This document shows positions 1-6,652 of a stretch of DNA of 11,832 nt, one piece after another. Within the stretch, counting starts at the first letter, position 1. Each line of letters opens with the position of its first letter. The translations under genes and the position numbers were made by a program. Source of the DNA: Acidobacteriota bacterium (GTDB taxonomy: Bacteria > Acidobacteriota > Terriglobia > Terriglobales > Acidobacteriaceae); assembly GCA_003225595.1 (NCBI GenBank), contig QIAR01000031.1:1-11832 (forward strand), given 5' to 3'. Under the pieces are notes generated by a model. That model made no database searches. It was given only the letters and a program-made list of their open reading frames with translations, and was not told the DNA's origin.

Positions 1-490
1 TTGTCGATCCCATGCGCCGTCGCGGTGCTAAGCTTCTTCATTGCCGGTCTCCTTTATCTCTTGTGCTTCGAGCACGTCGATAACTTGGGAGCGTACAGCA
101 TCCCGTCGGAGACCGGCCTTCTCATCCCATCTGATTACAACAGTCAGTTCTGCCGCAGACCTGGCGCTTTGGAGCATGCGGCGGCAACGGCTTTGCGTGA
201 CGACACGACAGCAAGACTACTTCTTAGGCAATCGCAGGCGCTTACGGTAGAGTCCTGGTGTCCCCCAGAACCGGGTCAGCGTTATTTCCGGGCTGCCCGT
301 GATACGGGCACAATCCCGAGAGGCGCCGCCGATCGGGAGCTATCCCGGACGAGAAATGGCGGGTCATATTGCAACGCAGTGATCGGCGTCGTAGCCAAGC
401 TATTTCCTTTGCCAACCAAGTCGAACCGGCAAATGTATTCCGCAATCTGTGCCCGAGAATGGTGATTTATTTTGCCGGGGCACTTCCTAG
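1..490. other. No supported gene; open but unrecognised sequence
   Basis: The plus strand is open from a TTG at base 1 to a stop at 463-465 (154 residues). Its first 25 residues are hydrophobic (AVAVLSFFIAGLLYLLCF), but the rest has the Arg/Pro/Ser-rich composition of a chance frame and resembles no family I know. No Shine-Dalgarno can be judged at the window edge, and other frames in the same stretch are open for 60-70 codons as well. It may be the decayed end of a gene lying to the left, or non-coding DNA upstream of the kinase. The only site I can support here is the kinase promoter at its right end. Confidence 0.4.
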
Positions 491-501
491 ATGCCTATAA
501 T
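472..501 (+). promoter_or_regulatory. Sigma70-type promoter of the kinase gene, giving a near-leaderless mRNA
   Basis: A perfect TATAAT lies at 496-501. An 18-base spacer separates it from TTGCCG at 472-477, which matches the -35 consensus at four of six positions. Transcription would begin near 507-509, only about 5 bases before the ATG at 513. There is no purine-rich ribosome site before that ATG, so the transcript is probably leaderless or nearly so. A perfect -10 placed 11 bases before the start codon is the main support. Confidence 0.6.
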
Positions 502-512
502 CCGTGCTATTC

Positions 513-3224
513 ATGGCCCTGACGAATCGCACCAAACTGGGTCCTTACGAGATCGTGGCGCCCCTCGGCGCGGGCGGGATGGGAGAGGTGTACCGCGCGA
601 AGGACACACGACTGGGGCGGGACGTGGCGATCAAGGTGCTGCCACCTCATCTTTCAGCAAGTCCCGAAGTAAGAGAACGATTTGAACGCGAGGCGCGTGC
701 GATTTCCTCGCTGAACCATGCGCGGATATGCACGCTTCATGATGTCGGACATCAAGAGGGCGTCGACTTCCTGGTGATGGAGTATCTGGAAGGAGAGTCA
801 CTCGCGGAGCGATTGCGCAAAGGCGCGTTGCCGCTGAAGGAGACCGTAAAGATCGGGATGGAGGTGTGTGAAGCACTGGATGTGGCGCATCGTGCAGGAA
901 TTGTTCACCGGGACCTGAAGCCGGGCAACATTATGCTGACGAAGAGTGGCACAAAGTTGATGGACTTCGGGCTGGCAAAGGCGAGTGTAGCGAGTGGAGG
1001 AGGAAGCGGGAATGTGCCGCTGTTGTCGGCAGCGGCGACCGTGAGCGGAGCGAGCCCGATGTCGCCTCTGACCACCGCGGGCCAGGTGATTGGCACAATT
1101 CAATACATGTCGCCGGAGCAGATTGAGGGCAAGGAGGCGGACGCTCGATCGGATATCTTCGCGTTGGGTGCAGTGCTCTATGAAATGGCCACGGGCAAGC
1201 GACCGTTCGAGGGAAAGAGCCAGATTAGCGTGGCTAGTGCGATTCTGGAGAAAGAGCCGGAGCCGATCTCAGTCCTTCAACCGTTGACGCCTCCGTCGTT
1301 CGAGCGCGTGGTGGGTGCATGCCTGGCGAAAAATCCGGACGACCGCTTCCAATCGGCGCTCGACCTGAAACTCGAGCTGAAGTGGATTGCGGAAGCACCC
1401 ATCGCAACTGCGGTGGCGGCGCCGCGGAAACGCTGGCGGGAGTGGGCATGGGCGCTGTTCGCCGGAGTGGCGATTGCCAGCGCATTTTGGGGGATCAGCG
1501 CTCGATCTTCCAACCAGAAGCCGGCGCCGACGCATTTGAGCATTGCATTGGCACCTGGAGCCATATCCAGCGCGGATCAGTTCAACGACAAGTTTGCGAT
1601 TTCACCGGATGGCAGCTGGATTGTTTATGTCGTGGCGCGTGGCGGGAGGCGGCAACTGTTCTTACGCGCAATTCGAGAATCTGAGGGGAAACCGATTAAC
1701 GGAACGGACGATGCCGACCAGCCTTTCGTTTCCCCGGACAGCCTATGGATTGCTTTCGTTTCAGGTGGCACCTTGAAAAAGGTACCGGTCAGTGGTGGCT
1801 CCTCGATTGCGATCTGTAGTCTGTCGAGCACACCCGGCGGAGGGGGGACAGGATTTATCGGAGGAGCTTGGCGTCCGGATAACACGATCGTCTTCGTCCC
1901 TCAATTCGACGCCGGCATCTGGACAGTGTCCGCAAGTGGAGGAACACCACAGCTTTTTCTGAATACCGACCCAGAAAAGGACCGAATTGCGTACATCGAC
2001 CTGCAGGTTCTACCTGGCAACAAGGGCATTTTGTTCACGTTGGTGCCAGGCCGCGCGATGAGAGCGGAGGAAGAAGACGTCGCAGTGCTGGAGACGGGCG
2101 CGGCAGAACCCCGTATTTTGATTCGCGGTGGGAGCAATGGTCGATACGCTCGCACAGGACATCTCTTGTATGCTCGGGGTGGGGCGCTGCTGGCCGTTCC
2201 ATTCGATCTTTCTCGGCTCGCCGTGACCGGAACGCCGGTTTCCGCGATCGACGGTCTCGAGAGGAATCCGGTCGGCAATTCCCCCTACTCCGTTTCGGAA
2301 AATGGGACGTTGGTCTATGAGCCCAGGGCGGGTCTCAAGGGCGGCCCGAGGTTGGTACTGGTGGATCGCAAAGGCAGTGTTCGACCGATTACGGACGGTA
2401 GTGGTTATCCGCAAGAGTTTTCTCTATCCCCTGACGGCCGGTCTGTTGCTGCAGATGTGGTTGCAGTCAACAACGATGTCTGGACGTACGACGTCGCTCA
2501 TGGAACGCCGCTTCGCCTGACCTTCGAGCCTGGCGACGAGGTCTTTCCGCAGTGGACGGCGGATGGGACGCGGATTGCGTTCGGCACGCGGACTGGGAAG
2601 ATGTTTTGGAAATTGGCGGACGGCACCGGAGAAAGAGAGGAGATTTCGCGGGGTGAGTACCCACGGTATCCAGGTTCTTTCTCGCCGGACGGAAAGATGC
2701 TGGCGTTCGTGGAAATTCATCCTTCCAGACAGCGGGACATCTGGCTGATGCCGCTCGATGGGGACCGAAGGGCACAACCCTTTCAAACTACGGACGCCGA
2801 TGAATGGGCGCCGAAATTCTCATCCGATGGACATCGCGTTGCCTATGCCTCCAACGAAACCGGTCGTGACGAAGTCTATGTCCGTCCGATTGGGTCATCT
2901 GGGGGAAGAAAGCAGATTTCGACCGAGGGCGGTACCTGGCCGGCTTGGGCCCGCAATGGCCGCGAACTCTTCTTCCTGAAGGGTGACAAACTTGCAGCCG
3001 TTACGCTGGATGCGGAAAGCAATCCGGTTGGCCAAGCTCGCGTGGTTTTGGATGCGCCAAAGTTGGCCGATCTCCAGTTTCAGGCAGATTCTCCCTGGTA
3101 TGACGTCATGCCGGAGGGAGAACATTTCGTGATGCTGCTTAGTCCGCAGTATCCATCACCCACACACTACAACATCGTGGTCAATTGGTTTGAAGAGCTG
3201 AAGCAATTAGTTCCGACTCGCTAG
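513..3224 (+). CDS. Transmembrane serine/threonine protein kinase with TolB/PD40 beta-propeller sensor domain
   Basis: This 903-residue receptor-like kinase should phosphorylate Ser/Thr on cytoplasmic targets in response to something sensed outside the membrane. The kinase domain spans about residues 12-290: glycine loop GAGGMGEV (19-26), VAIK lysine K41, helix-C glutamate E60, HRDLKPGN with catalytic D134, DFG with D151, then GTIQYMSPEQ. A Ser/Gly/Ala-rich insert of about 35 residues separates DFG from the activation-loop end. One membrane helix lies at about 311-328 (WAWALFAGVAIASAFWGI). The rest is an outside propeller with repeated SPDG/ADG-type PD40 motifs (FAISPDGSWIVY, FSLSPDGRSVAA, GSFSPDGKMLAF, KFSSDGHRVAYA). 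I chose ATG 513 over the GTG at 504 because homologues start close to KLGPYEI and the promoter leaves room only for 513. This architecture is expanded in Acidobacteriota. The ligand and substrates cannot be read from sequence. Confidence 0.95.
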   Translation: MALTNRTKLGPYEIVAPLGAGGMGEVYRAKDTRLGRDVAIKVLPPHLSASPEVRERFEREARAISSLNHARICTLHDVGHQEGVDFLVMEYLEGESLAERLRKGALPLKETVKIGMEVCEALDVAHRAGIVHRDLKPGNIMLTKSGTKLMDFGLAKASVASGGGSGNVPLLSAAATVSGASPMSPLTTAGQVIGTIQYMSPEQIEGKEADARSDIFALGAVLYEMATGKRPFEGKSQISVASAILEKEPEPISVLQPLTPPSFERVVGACLAKNPDDRFQSALDLKLELKWIAEAPIATAVAAPRKRWREWAWALFAGVAIASAFWGISARSSNQKPAPTHLSIALAPGAISSADQFNDKFAISPDGSWIVYVVARGGRRQLFLRAIRESEGKPINGTDDADQPFVSPDSLWIAFVSGGTLKKVPVSGGSSIAICSLSSTPGGGGTGFIGGAWRPDNTIVFVPQFDAGIWTVSASGGTPQLFLNTDPEKDRIAYIDLQVLPGNKGILFTLVPGRAMRAEEEDVAVLETGAAEPRILIRGGSNGRYARTGHLLYARGGALLAVPFDLSRLAVTGTPVSAIDGLERNPVGNSPYSVSENGTLVYEPRAGLKGGPRLVLVDRKGSVRPITDGSGYPQEFSLSPDGRSVAADVVAVNNDVWTYDVAHGTPLRLTFEPGDEVFPQWTADGTRIAFGTRTGKMFWKLADGTGEREEISRGEYPRYPGSFSPDGKMLAFVEIHPSRQRDIWLMPLDGDRRAQPFQTTDADEWAPKFSSDGHRVAYASNETGRDEVYVRPIGSSGGRKQISTEGGTWPAWARNGRELFFLKGDKLAAVTLDAESNPVGQARVVLDAPKLADLQFQADSPWYDVMPEGEHFVMLLSPQYPSPTHYNIVVNWFEELKQLVPTR

Positions 3225-3616
3225 AAGATAACTGTCGTAACATCGCCATTACACCAGCAACGGCCCCAGCAGGACATTTATGAGATGAGCAGATGAGCTC
3301 TAGCCTGCCCTTCTTGCCTTTAAACTGCGCAGTGAGGCCACACAAAGACACCACCGCAGGCTGGAAGAGGGAAAAGACGAAGCCGCCGCTATTCGGCTGC
3401 AGATGTGCGGCCACCGATGCAGTTCGATTTGTCGTGCCTGACAAGGGAAGCACCGCGTGCCGTAAAGAAGGCGATATAATGCCTAGCGACTGGGCGCAGT
3501 ACTTGTTGGAAGAGAGTCTCGCGGAGTCATGCAACGTGGAAAAACGCACAGGTTCGCGAGCACTACCGTAGCGAGGGCGTCCAGTAACTAAAACCAACCT
3601 ACCTAAGGAGAAAATC
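3225..3616. other. Intergenic region and 5' leader of the 3617 gene
   Basis: About 390 bases without a convincing gene. An open frame at 3293-3571 (+, 92 codons) has no ribosome site and no recognisable family. A 30-codon frame from ATG 3479 (MPSDWAQYLLEES...) has a purine tract (AAAGAAGG, 3464-3471) at suitable spacing, but its ATG overlaps the TATAAT at 3475-3480. It cannot be both the -10 element and the start of a translated message made from it. No terminator-like hairpin with a T tract is visible after the kinase stop. Confidence 0.5.
3475..3480 (+). promoter_or_regulatory. Possible -10 element for the 3617 gene
   Basis: A perfect TATAAT within GCGATATAATGCC. There is no convincing -35 hexamer at 16-18 bases, so this rests on the -10 alone. 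If used, transcription would start near 3487 and leave a leader of about 130 bases before ATG 3617, which is long for this otherwise simple gene. Confidence 0.35.
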
Positions 3617-4051
3617 ATGCCGAACATTTCTGGCTCTTTTTCTGGGAGAGCCACCTCGCAGACCACCATTTCTTTGCCTGACATTCCCGACCATGCGATG
3701 AACCTGATGGAGGTCACAGGCCTCCAGAAATCAAGCGATGAGAAGTGGAACGAGGCCAGGATCACATATTGGGGCGCCGCAGACTTGATCGCAGGCAACG
3801 GTCCGCAGCGCGGCTACTTTGTCAACGAGCATCCGGACGGCGACCGTGACTTCGGCACTTTTGAAGGGAAGATTGCCACGGCCGGCGGCCAGGTCACCAT
3901 CGAGGGCAATTGGAAGTATGCGGGTGGCACGGGAAAGTTCAAAGGGATAACCGGTGGCGGCACCTACAAGGGTCGGGCGACTTCGCCTGTGGAATTGGAA
4001 AATTCCTGGGAAGGAACCTACCAACTCACAGCAAAAACTCAGGCAGCATGA
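3617..4051 (+). CDS. Small soluble beta-rich protein, function unknown (possible lipocalin/allene-oxide-cyclase-like barrel)
   Basis: This gene encodes 144 residues from an ATG with a strong ribosome site, AAGGAG at 3605-3610, six bases upstream. There is no signal peptide or membrane segment, so the product is probably cytoplasmic. The C-terminal half has short alternating strands and tight glycine turns (GTFEGKIATAGGQ, YAGGTGKFKGITGGGTYKG, SWEGTYQLTAK). The GTGKFKGITG-type motif recalls small eight-strand barrels such as allene oxide cyclase-like or lipocalin-like proteins. That fold assignment is an inference and I do not recognise a named family. The gene stands alone, between the kinase and a strong terminator, and converges with the YVTN gene. 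Cysteines are absent. No catalytic residues can be proposed. Confidence 0.8.
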   Translation: MPNISGSFSGRATSQTTISLPDIPDHAMNLMEVTGLQKSSDEKWNEARITYWGAADLIAGNGPQRGYFVNEHPDGDRDFGTFEGKIATAGGQVTIEGNWKYAGGTGKFKGITGGGTYKGRATSPVELENSWEGTYQLTAKTQAA

Positions 4052-4107
4052 TTTTTCCGGCCCGCCAGTAGAAATAGTAACCGTTGCTAAGTCTCATTCT
4101 TGGATGT

Positions 4108-4149
4108 TGTGGCTCACTCTGCCAAGCTGAGAGAGTGAGCCATTTCTTT
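4108..4149 (+). terminator. Intrinsic terminator after the 3617 gene
   Basis: GGCTCACTCT (4111-4120) pairs perfectly with AGAGTGAGCC (4132-4141) around an 11-base loop, and the stem extends by one A-T and one G-T pair. ATTTCTTT follows at 4142-4149. The hairpin is in the gap between two converging genes. The T-rich side supports termination of the plus-strand gene. On the minus strand the downstream bases are not T-rich, so two-way use is less certain. Confidence 0.8.
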
Positions 4150-4235
4150 CGGGTGCGAACCGCCTGTTGCGGTAAAAGGGTGCTCTCCAAGTGTTAGGAT
4201 GCGCGTTCCATGAGCACTCCTTCTCCTTCCTGATG

Positions 4236-5293
4236 CTAATGATGCTCGACATACCTGACGCACTGCCCTTGATTCTTGAAAGGTCCGGCAGGCGGACCGA
4301 ACTTCAGATACCCACCATGCTTGCACTCCTCTTTGCTCTTCGGAGCTTGTTGCGCAGGCGTGATGGCTATCCCATAAGGATTTCGGCCAACAGGAATGCC
4401 CGCAACCACGGTGTTGGTCGTGGTGTCGATGACCGAGACACCGTTGGAGGATGCATCGGCCACGTAGGCTCGGGTTCCATCCGGTGTGATGGCTACCCCA
4501 AAAGGATTTTCGCCAACAGTAATGGTCGCAACCCCGCTGTTGGTCGCGGTGTCGATGACCGAAACGGTATCCCGCGCAATCCCGGTCACGTAGGCTCGGG
4601 TTCCGTCCGGCGTGATGGCTATCCCAGCAGGAAATCGGCCAACAGGAATGGTCGCAACCACGACGGTGTTGGTCGCGGTGTCGATGACCGAGACCCCGAC
4701 GTTCGTCACGTAGGCTCGGGTTCCATCCGGCGCGATGGCTACGCCAAAAGAAGAGCCAACAAGAATGGTCGCAACCACGGTGTTGGTCGCGGTGTCGATG
4801 ACCGAGACGGTATTTTCCCCGAGACTGGTCACGTAGGCTCGGGTTCCATCCGGCGTGATGGCTACCCCAATAGGATTTGGGCCAACAGGGATGGTCGCAA
4901 CTACGGTGTTGGTCGCGGTGTCGATGACCGAGACAGTGAACTGGTTGGTATTATTGGTCACGTAGGCTCGGGTTCCATCCGGCGTGATGGCTACCCCAAC
5001 AGGCTCGAACCCAACAGGAATGGTCGCAACCACGGTGTTGGTGGCGGTGTCGATGACCGAAACGCTGTTGGAGATTGAATTGGTCACGTAGGCTCGGGTC
5101 TGAGCCTGTGCCGTTGCGGTGCCTAATCCTACCCCATTGAGAACAGGAGGAACAACGCTATTGAGAGGTGCTGCCCAATAATCCTGTGCAACAGTTGGTA
5201 GAAAGTGCCGGTATCAGAAGGCTTACAAGTAGTGGTGAATGAGCGTTGACTATTCACTCGCTTCATTAAACTTTGCTTTGTTCTGGATTTCAC
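4236..5293 (-). CDS. Exported YVTN beta-propeller protein with Cys-containing C-terminal tail; interrupted by a -1 frameshift in the signal peptide
   Basis: The body has six repeats of about 40-43 residues built on RAYVTN...VSVIDTATNTVVATIPVG...GVAITPDGT, the YVTN/surface-layer propeller family. A tail follows (KEECKHGG...GPFKNQGQCVRYVEHH) that matches a short Cys-pair module I know from small secreted bacterial proteins, where the two Cys could form a disulfide. The main frame opens only at GTG 5087, which is mid-repeat and has no ribosome site. The real start appears to be GTG 5293: AGGAGG lies five bases upstream, and an N-terminus with a hydrophobic stretch (HLSIALFLLFSMG) follows. That frame stops at TAG 5131-5129 after 54 codons. 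A -1 shift at GGGG (5132-5135) continues as VGLGTATAQAQTRAYVTN, a sensible end of a signal peptide. This may be a pseudogene, a base error or a recoded gene. The role is unknown. Confidence 0.8.
4400..5095 (-). repeat. Six near-identical propeller-repeat units at DNA level
   Basis: The block beginning CACGTAGGCTCGGG on the plus strand recurs at 4461, 4587, 4707, 4830, 4959 and 5085. The periods are 126, 120, 123, 129 and 126 bases, all multiples of three. Most of each unit is almost identical in DNA. The variation is concentrated in the loop between YVT and VSVID and in the four or five residues after PVG. This indicates recent duplication or gene conversion within the gene. Confidence 0.85.
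5129..5137 (-). other. Frameshift site in the YVTN gene: ATG GGG TAG at a G4 tract
   Basis: On the minus strand the leader frame reads ATG GGG TAG. Moving back one base after GGG reads GTA GGA TTA GGC, which enters the propeller frame. The tRNA on GGG could re-pair perfectly with the GGG one base earlier, and the next codon in the original frame is a stop, which favours slippage. Equally, one G may have been lost from a G5 tract, either in the cell or in the assembly. Confidence 0.7.
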
Positions 5294-5384
5294 GTTGGCC
5301 TCCTCTAGTGAGGGCTGGAGCCGAGGGTCCGTTCAGTCGAACCGCTGCGAAGGAACAGGTAGGAGGGTACGGCTGAGGAGGGTA

Positions 5385-5412
5385 AGTCTATACCTGAAAC
5401 GGCTGGTGTCAA
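5385..5412 (-). promoter_or_regulatory. Sigma70-type promoter of the YVTN gene
   Basis: On the minus strand a perfect TTGACA (5412-5407) is followed after 16 bases by TAGACT (5390-5385, four of six matches). The start of transcription would be near 5378, giving a leader of about 85 bases to GTG 5293. A well-formed promoter and ribosome site in front of the leader frame argue that 5293 is the true start. Apart from this I see nothing in the stretch between 5294 and the 5594 gene. Confidence 0.55.
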
Positions 5413-5593
5413 GGAAAACGTACAACCCGAATGCCACGCCAGACCGCGCTTTTGCGACCACACGCATCATGCCTGTGCGTTAACAATGCAAGAATCGGCA
5501 ACCCTTTTCCGGTTTTGTTGGGGGCTCTAAGGTAATAGGTATACGCTATGCCTTTTCTTCTACTTGTTTTCAAGGTATGTCTACCCTCAGGAC

Positions 5594-5944
5594 TCAGGAT
5601 GTATGGGGCAGCCGGACGAAAAACAAATACAGGAAAAGACCGAAGAGGAAGATCACGAGTCCACTCAAACAGATGGAGAGAACGGAAAATAAGGCACGCA
5701 CCGAGTGTCCCCTGGAGAATGCGCCGAGCAGCAGGACGATCGCGACCACTTCGGATGCGAGTGTGAGGCCGAGGCCGAAGGTCAAATAAACTTCGGCTAA
5801 CCCACCAGCTACTGCTCCAAGGCCTGTGGCCTTCTGTTCCGAAAATCCCTTGAGATTAATTAGGTAATAGAATATCAGGGGAACCGCCGGCATCCACGCG
5901 AGCAACATACCCCAAAGAAACCGCTTTCTCTTTCGCTCCTCCAT
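5594..5944 (-). CDS. Small multi-pass membrane protein, function unknown
   Basis: A 116-residue hydrophobic protein. A basic N-terminus (MEERKRKR) is followed by helices at about 10-31 (LWGMLLAWMPAVPLIFYYLINL), 40-77 (one long or two short segments, GLGAVAGGLAEVYLTFGLGLTLASEVVAIVLLLG split by a Glu) and 84-110 (LFSVLSICLSGLVIFLFGLF...). The product is therefore an inner-membrane protein with three or four passes and probably a cytoplasmic N-terminus by the positive-inside rule. There are no catalytic motifs. No clear ribosome site precedes the ATG at 5944, which lowers confidence in the start. The reading frame is supported by clean alternation of hydrophobic segments and charged turns. It diverges from the DUF3175 gene at 6072, with a hairpin between them. 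Confidence 0.6.
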   Translation of the reverse strand: MEERKRKRFLWGMLLAWMPAVPLIFYYLINLKGFSEQKATGLGAVAGGLAEVYLTFGLGLTLASEVVAIVLLLGAFSRGHSVRALFSVLSICLSGLVIFLFGLFLYLFFVRLPHTS

Positions 5945-6008
5945 TTGGCTGAAGAGCGTGTCACATTACCTAGACGAAATCAACTGCTTCCCGAAGCCCG
6001 CCACCCAG

Positions 6009-6048
6009 TTCGACTATGCTGTACATCAGGAAAGCATCATAAGTCGAG
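6009..6048 (+). promoter_or_regulatory. Inverted repeat in the leader of the DUF3175 gene
   Basis: TCGACT (6010-6015) pairs with AGTCGA (6042-6047), and ATGCT (6016-6020) with AGCAT (6033-6037). A four-base bulge (CATA) and a 12-base loop complete an 11-pair stem. It ends 13 bases before the ribosome site of the 6072 gene and is not followed by a T tract. It could be an operator or an RNA leader structure. The choice is open. Confidence 0.4.
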
Positions 6049-6071
6049 CCGAGAGCCAATGAGGAGGCGCC

Positions 6072-6101
6072 ATGTCTGCCAGAAAGATGTCTGCCAGAAA
6101 G
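6072..6101 (+). repeat. Exact 15-base tandem duplication at the start of the DUF3175 gene
   Basis: ATGTCTGCCAGAAAG occurs twice back to back (6072-6086 and 6087-6101), encoding MSARK MSARK. Because the unit is five codons the frame is kept and the start codon is doubled. Identity is perfect, so the event is probably recent. Confidence 0.9.
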
Positions 6102-6374
6102 AAAAGATGGGTGGCGAAGGTGAAGACAGACTCCACTCATCCTCCAGCGGGACTGTTCACCAAGAGCGCGACCACAATCGCAAGAACATTAGCTTCGAAG
6201 AAGGTCTCCCCGAAAGGTCCGGGTTCGGGCATGCGGATGCTAACGTACTTCATAAACCGTGCGGGAAACGGACTCACCGCCGAGCGGAGCACTGAGCTGG
6301 AAGAGGCCAAGTCCTTACTTTCGAAACGGGTGGAACGCGAGAGGAAAGCGCGGAAGCGAAAGGCTGCCGCTTGA
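6072..6374 (+). CDS. DUF3175 family protein
   Basis: A 100-residue basic protein with a strong ribosome site, GAGGAGG at 6061-6067, four bases before the ATG. I assign it to DUF3175 from the core KSATTIARTLASKK...GSGMRMLTYFINRAGNGLTAERSTELEEAKSLL. In that family a short helix-rich segment holds the conserved M-L-T-[FY]-[FY]-I-N-R-A-G-[KN] signature, seen here at about residues 55-67. The N-terminus (MSARK twice) and the C-terminus (KRVERERKARKRKAAA) are Lys/Arg-rich, which would suit nucleic-acid binding, though no function is established for the family. No signal peptide or membrane segment is present. The first 30 bases are an exact 15-base tandem duplication, so the gene has two in-frame ATG codons. 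Only the first is correctly spaced from the ribosome site. Confidence 0.85.
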   Translation: MSARKMSARKKRWVAKVKTDSTHPPAGLFTKSATTIARTLASKKVSPKGPGSGMRMLTYFINRAGNGLTAERSTELEEAKSLLSKRVERERKARKRKAAA

Positions 6375-6652
6375 TGTCCAAGTGAGGAGCAGGAGTGATC
6401 AAAGCGTGCACTTGATCGGGCGAATTCGTAGCAGGAGGTATTTCTTCTGTTCGCGATAGTGGTAGAGAGCATCGAGAAAGAGCCTGGCCTTGGCTAACGG
6501 AAGATCGGCTCACGCTGCGAAGTGTTAGTTGTACTGAAAGGTACGTTGGGGATTCCACTAGGGCTGAAGCCCGTTTCATTGTATGGCCCTGACGCGGGCC
6601 TGAAGGCCCGCTCTTCCACGGTGATGTCGATTTTGGTTCCGAACGGTCGAGC
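6375..6652. other. Convergent intergenic region between DUF3175 and tdh
   Basis: No gene is visible here. An inverted repeat GATCAA (6397-6402) / TTGATC (6412-6417) lies just after the DUF3175 stop but has no T tract. The right-hand part carries the GC-rich palindromes described separately, which may serve as transcript ends for tdh. Confidence 0.5.
6561..6627. repeat. REP-like palindromic element (GGGC-TGAA-GCCC type)
   Basis: Two hairpins in a row: GGGCTGAAGCCC (6561-6572) and a seven-pair stem GCGGGCC-TGAA-GGCCCGC (6594-6611), then a conserved flank ending GTGATGTC. The second hairpin and its flank match the element at 7812-7850, which shares ACGCGGGCC, GAAGG and GTGATGTC at similar spacing. 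It starts about 25 bases beyond the tdh stop codon. Palindromes of this kind are a common dispersed element in acidobacterial genomes. Confidence 0.7.

Noticed and set aside
3293..3571. Plus-strand frame of 92 codons
   Set aside because: No ribosome site, unusual composition, and a probable promoter inside it.
3181..3798. Minus-strand open frame of 205 codons
   Set aside because: It overlaps the kinase end and the 3617 gene on the other strand, and has no recognisable domain or ribosome site.
4191..5078. Long plus-strand open frame of 295 codons with regular Gly/Arg/Asp-rich repeats
   Set aside because: It is the antisense of the YVTN repeats. Its periodicity comes from the propeller gene, and it has no ribosome site or family resemblance.
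4380..5100. Regularly spaced near-identical blocks that resemble a CRISPR array at first glance
   Set aside because: The units are 120-129 bases, always a multiple of three, and encode a recognised propeller motif.
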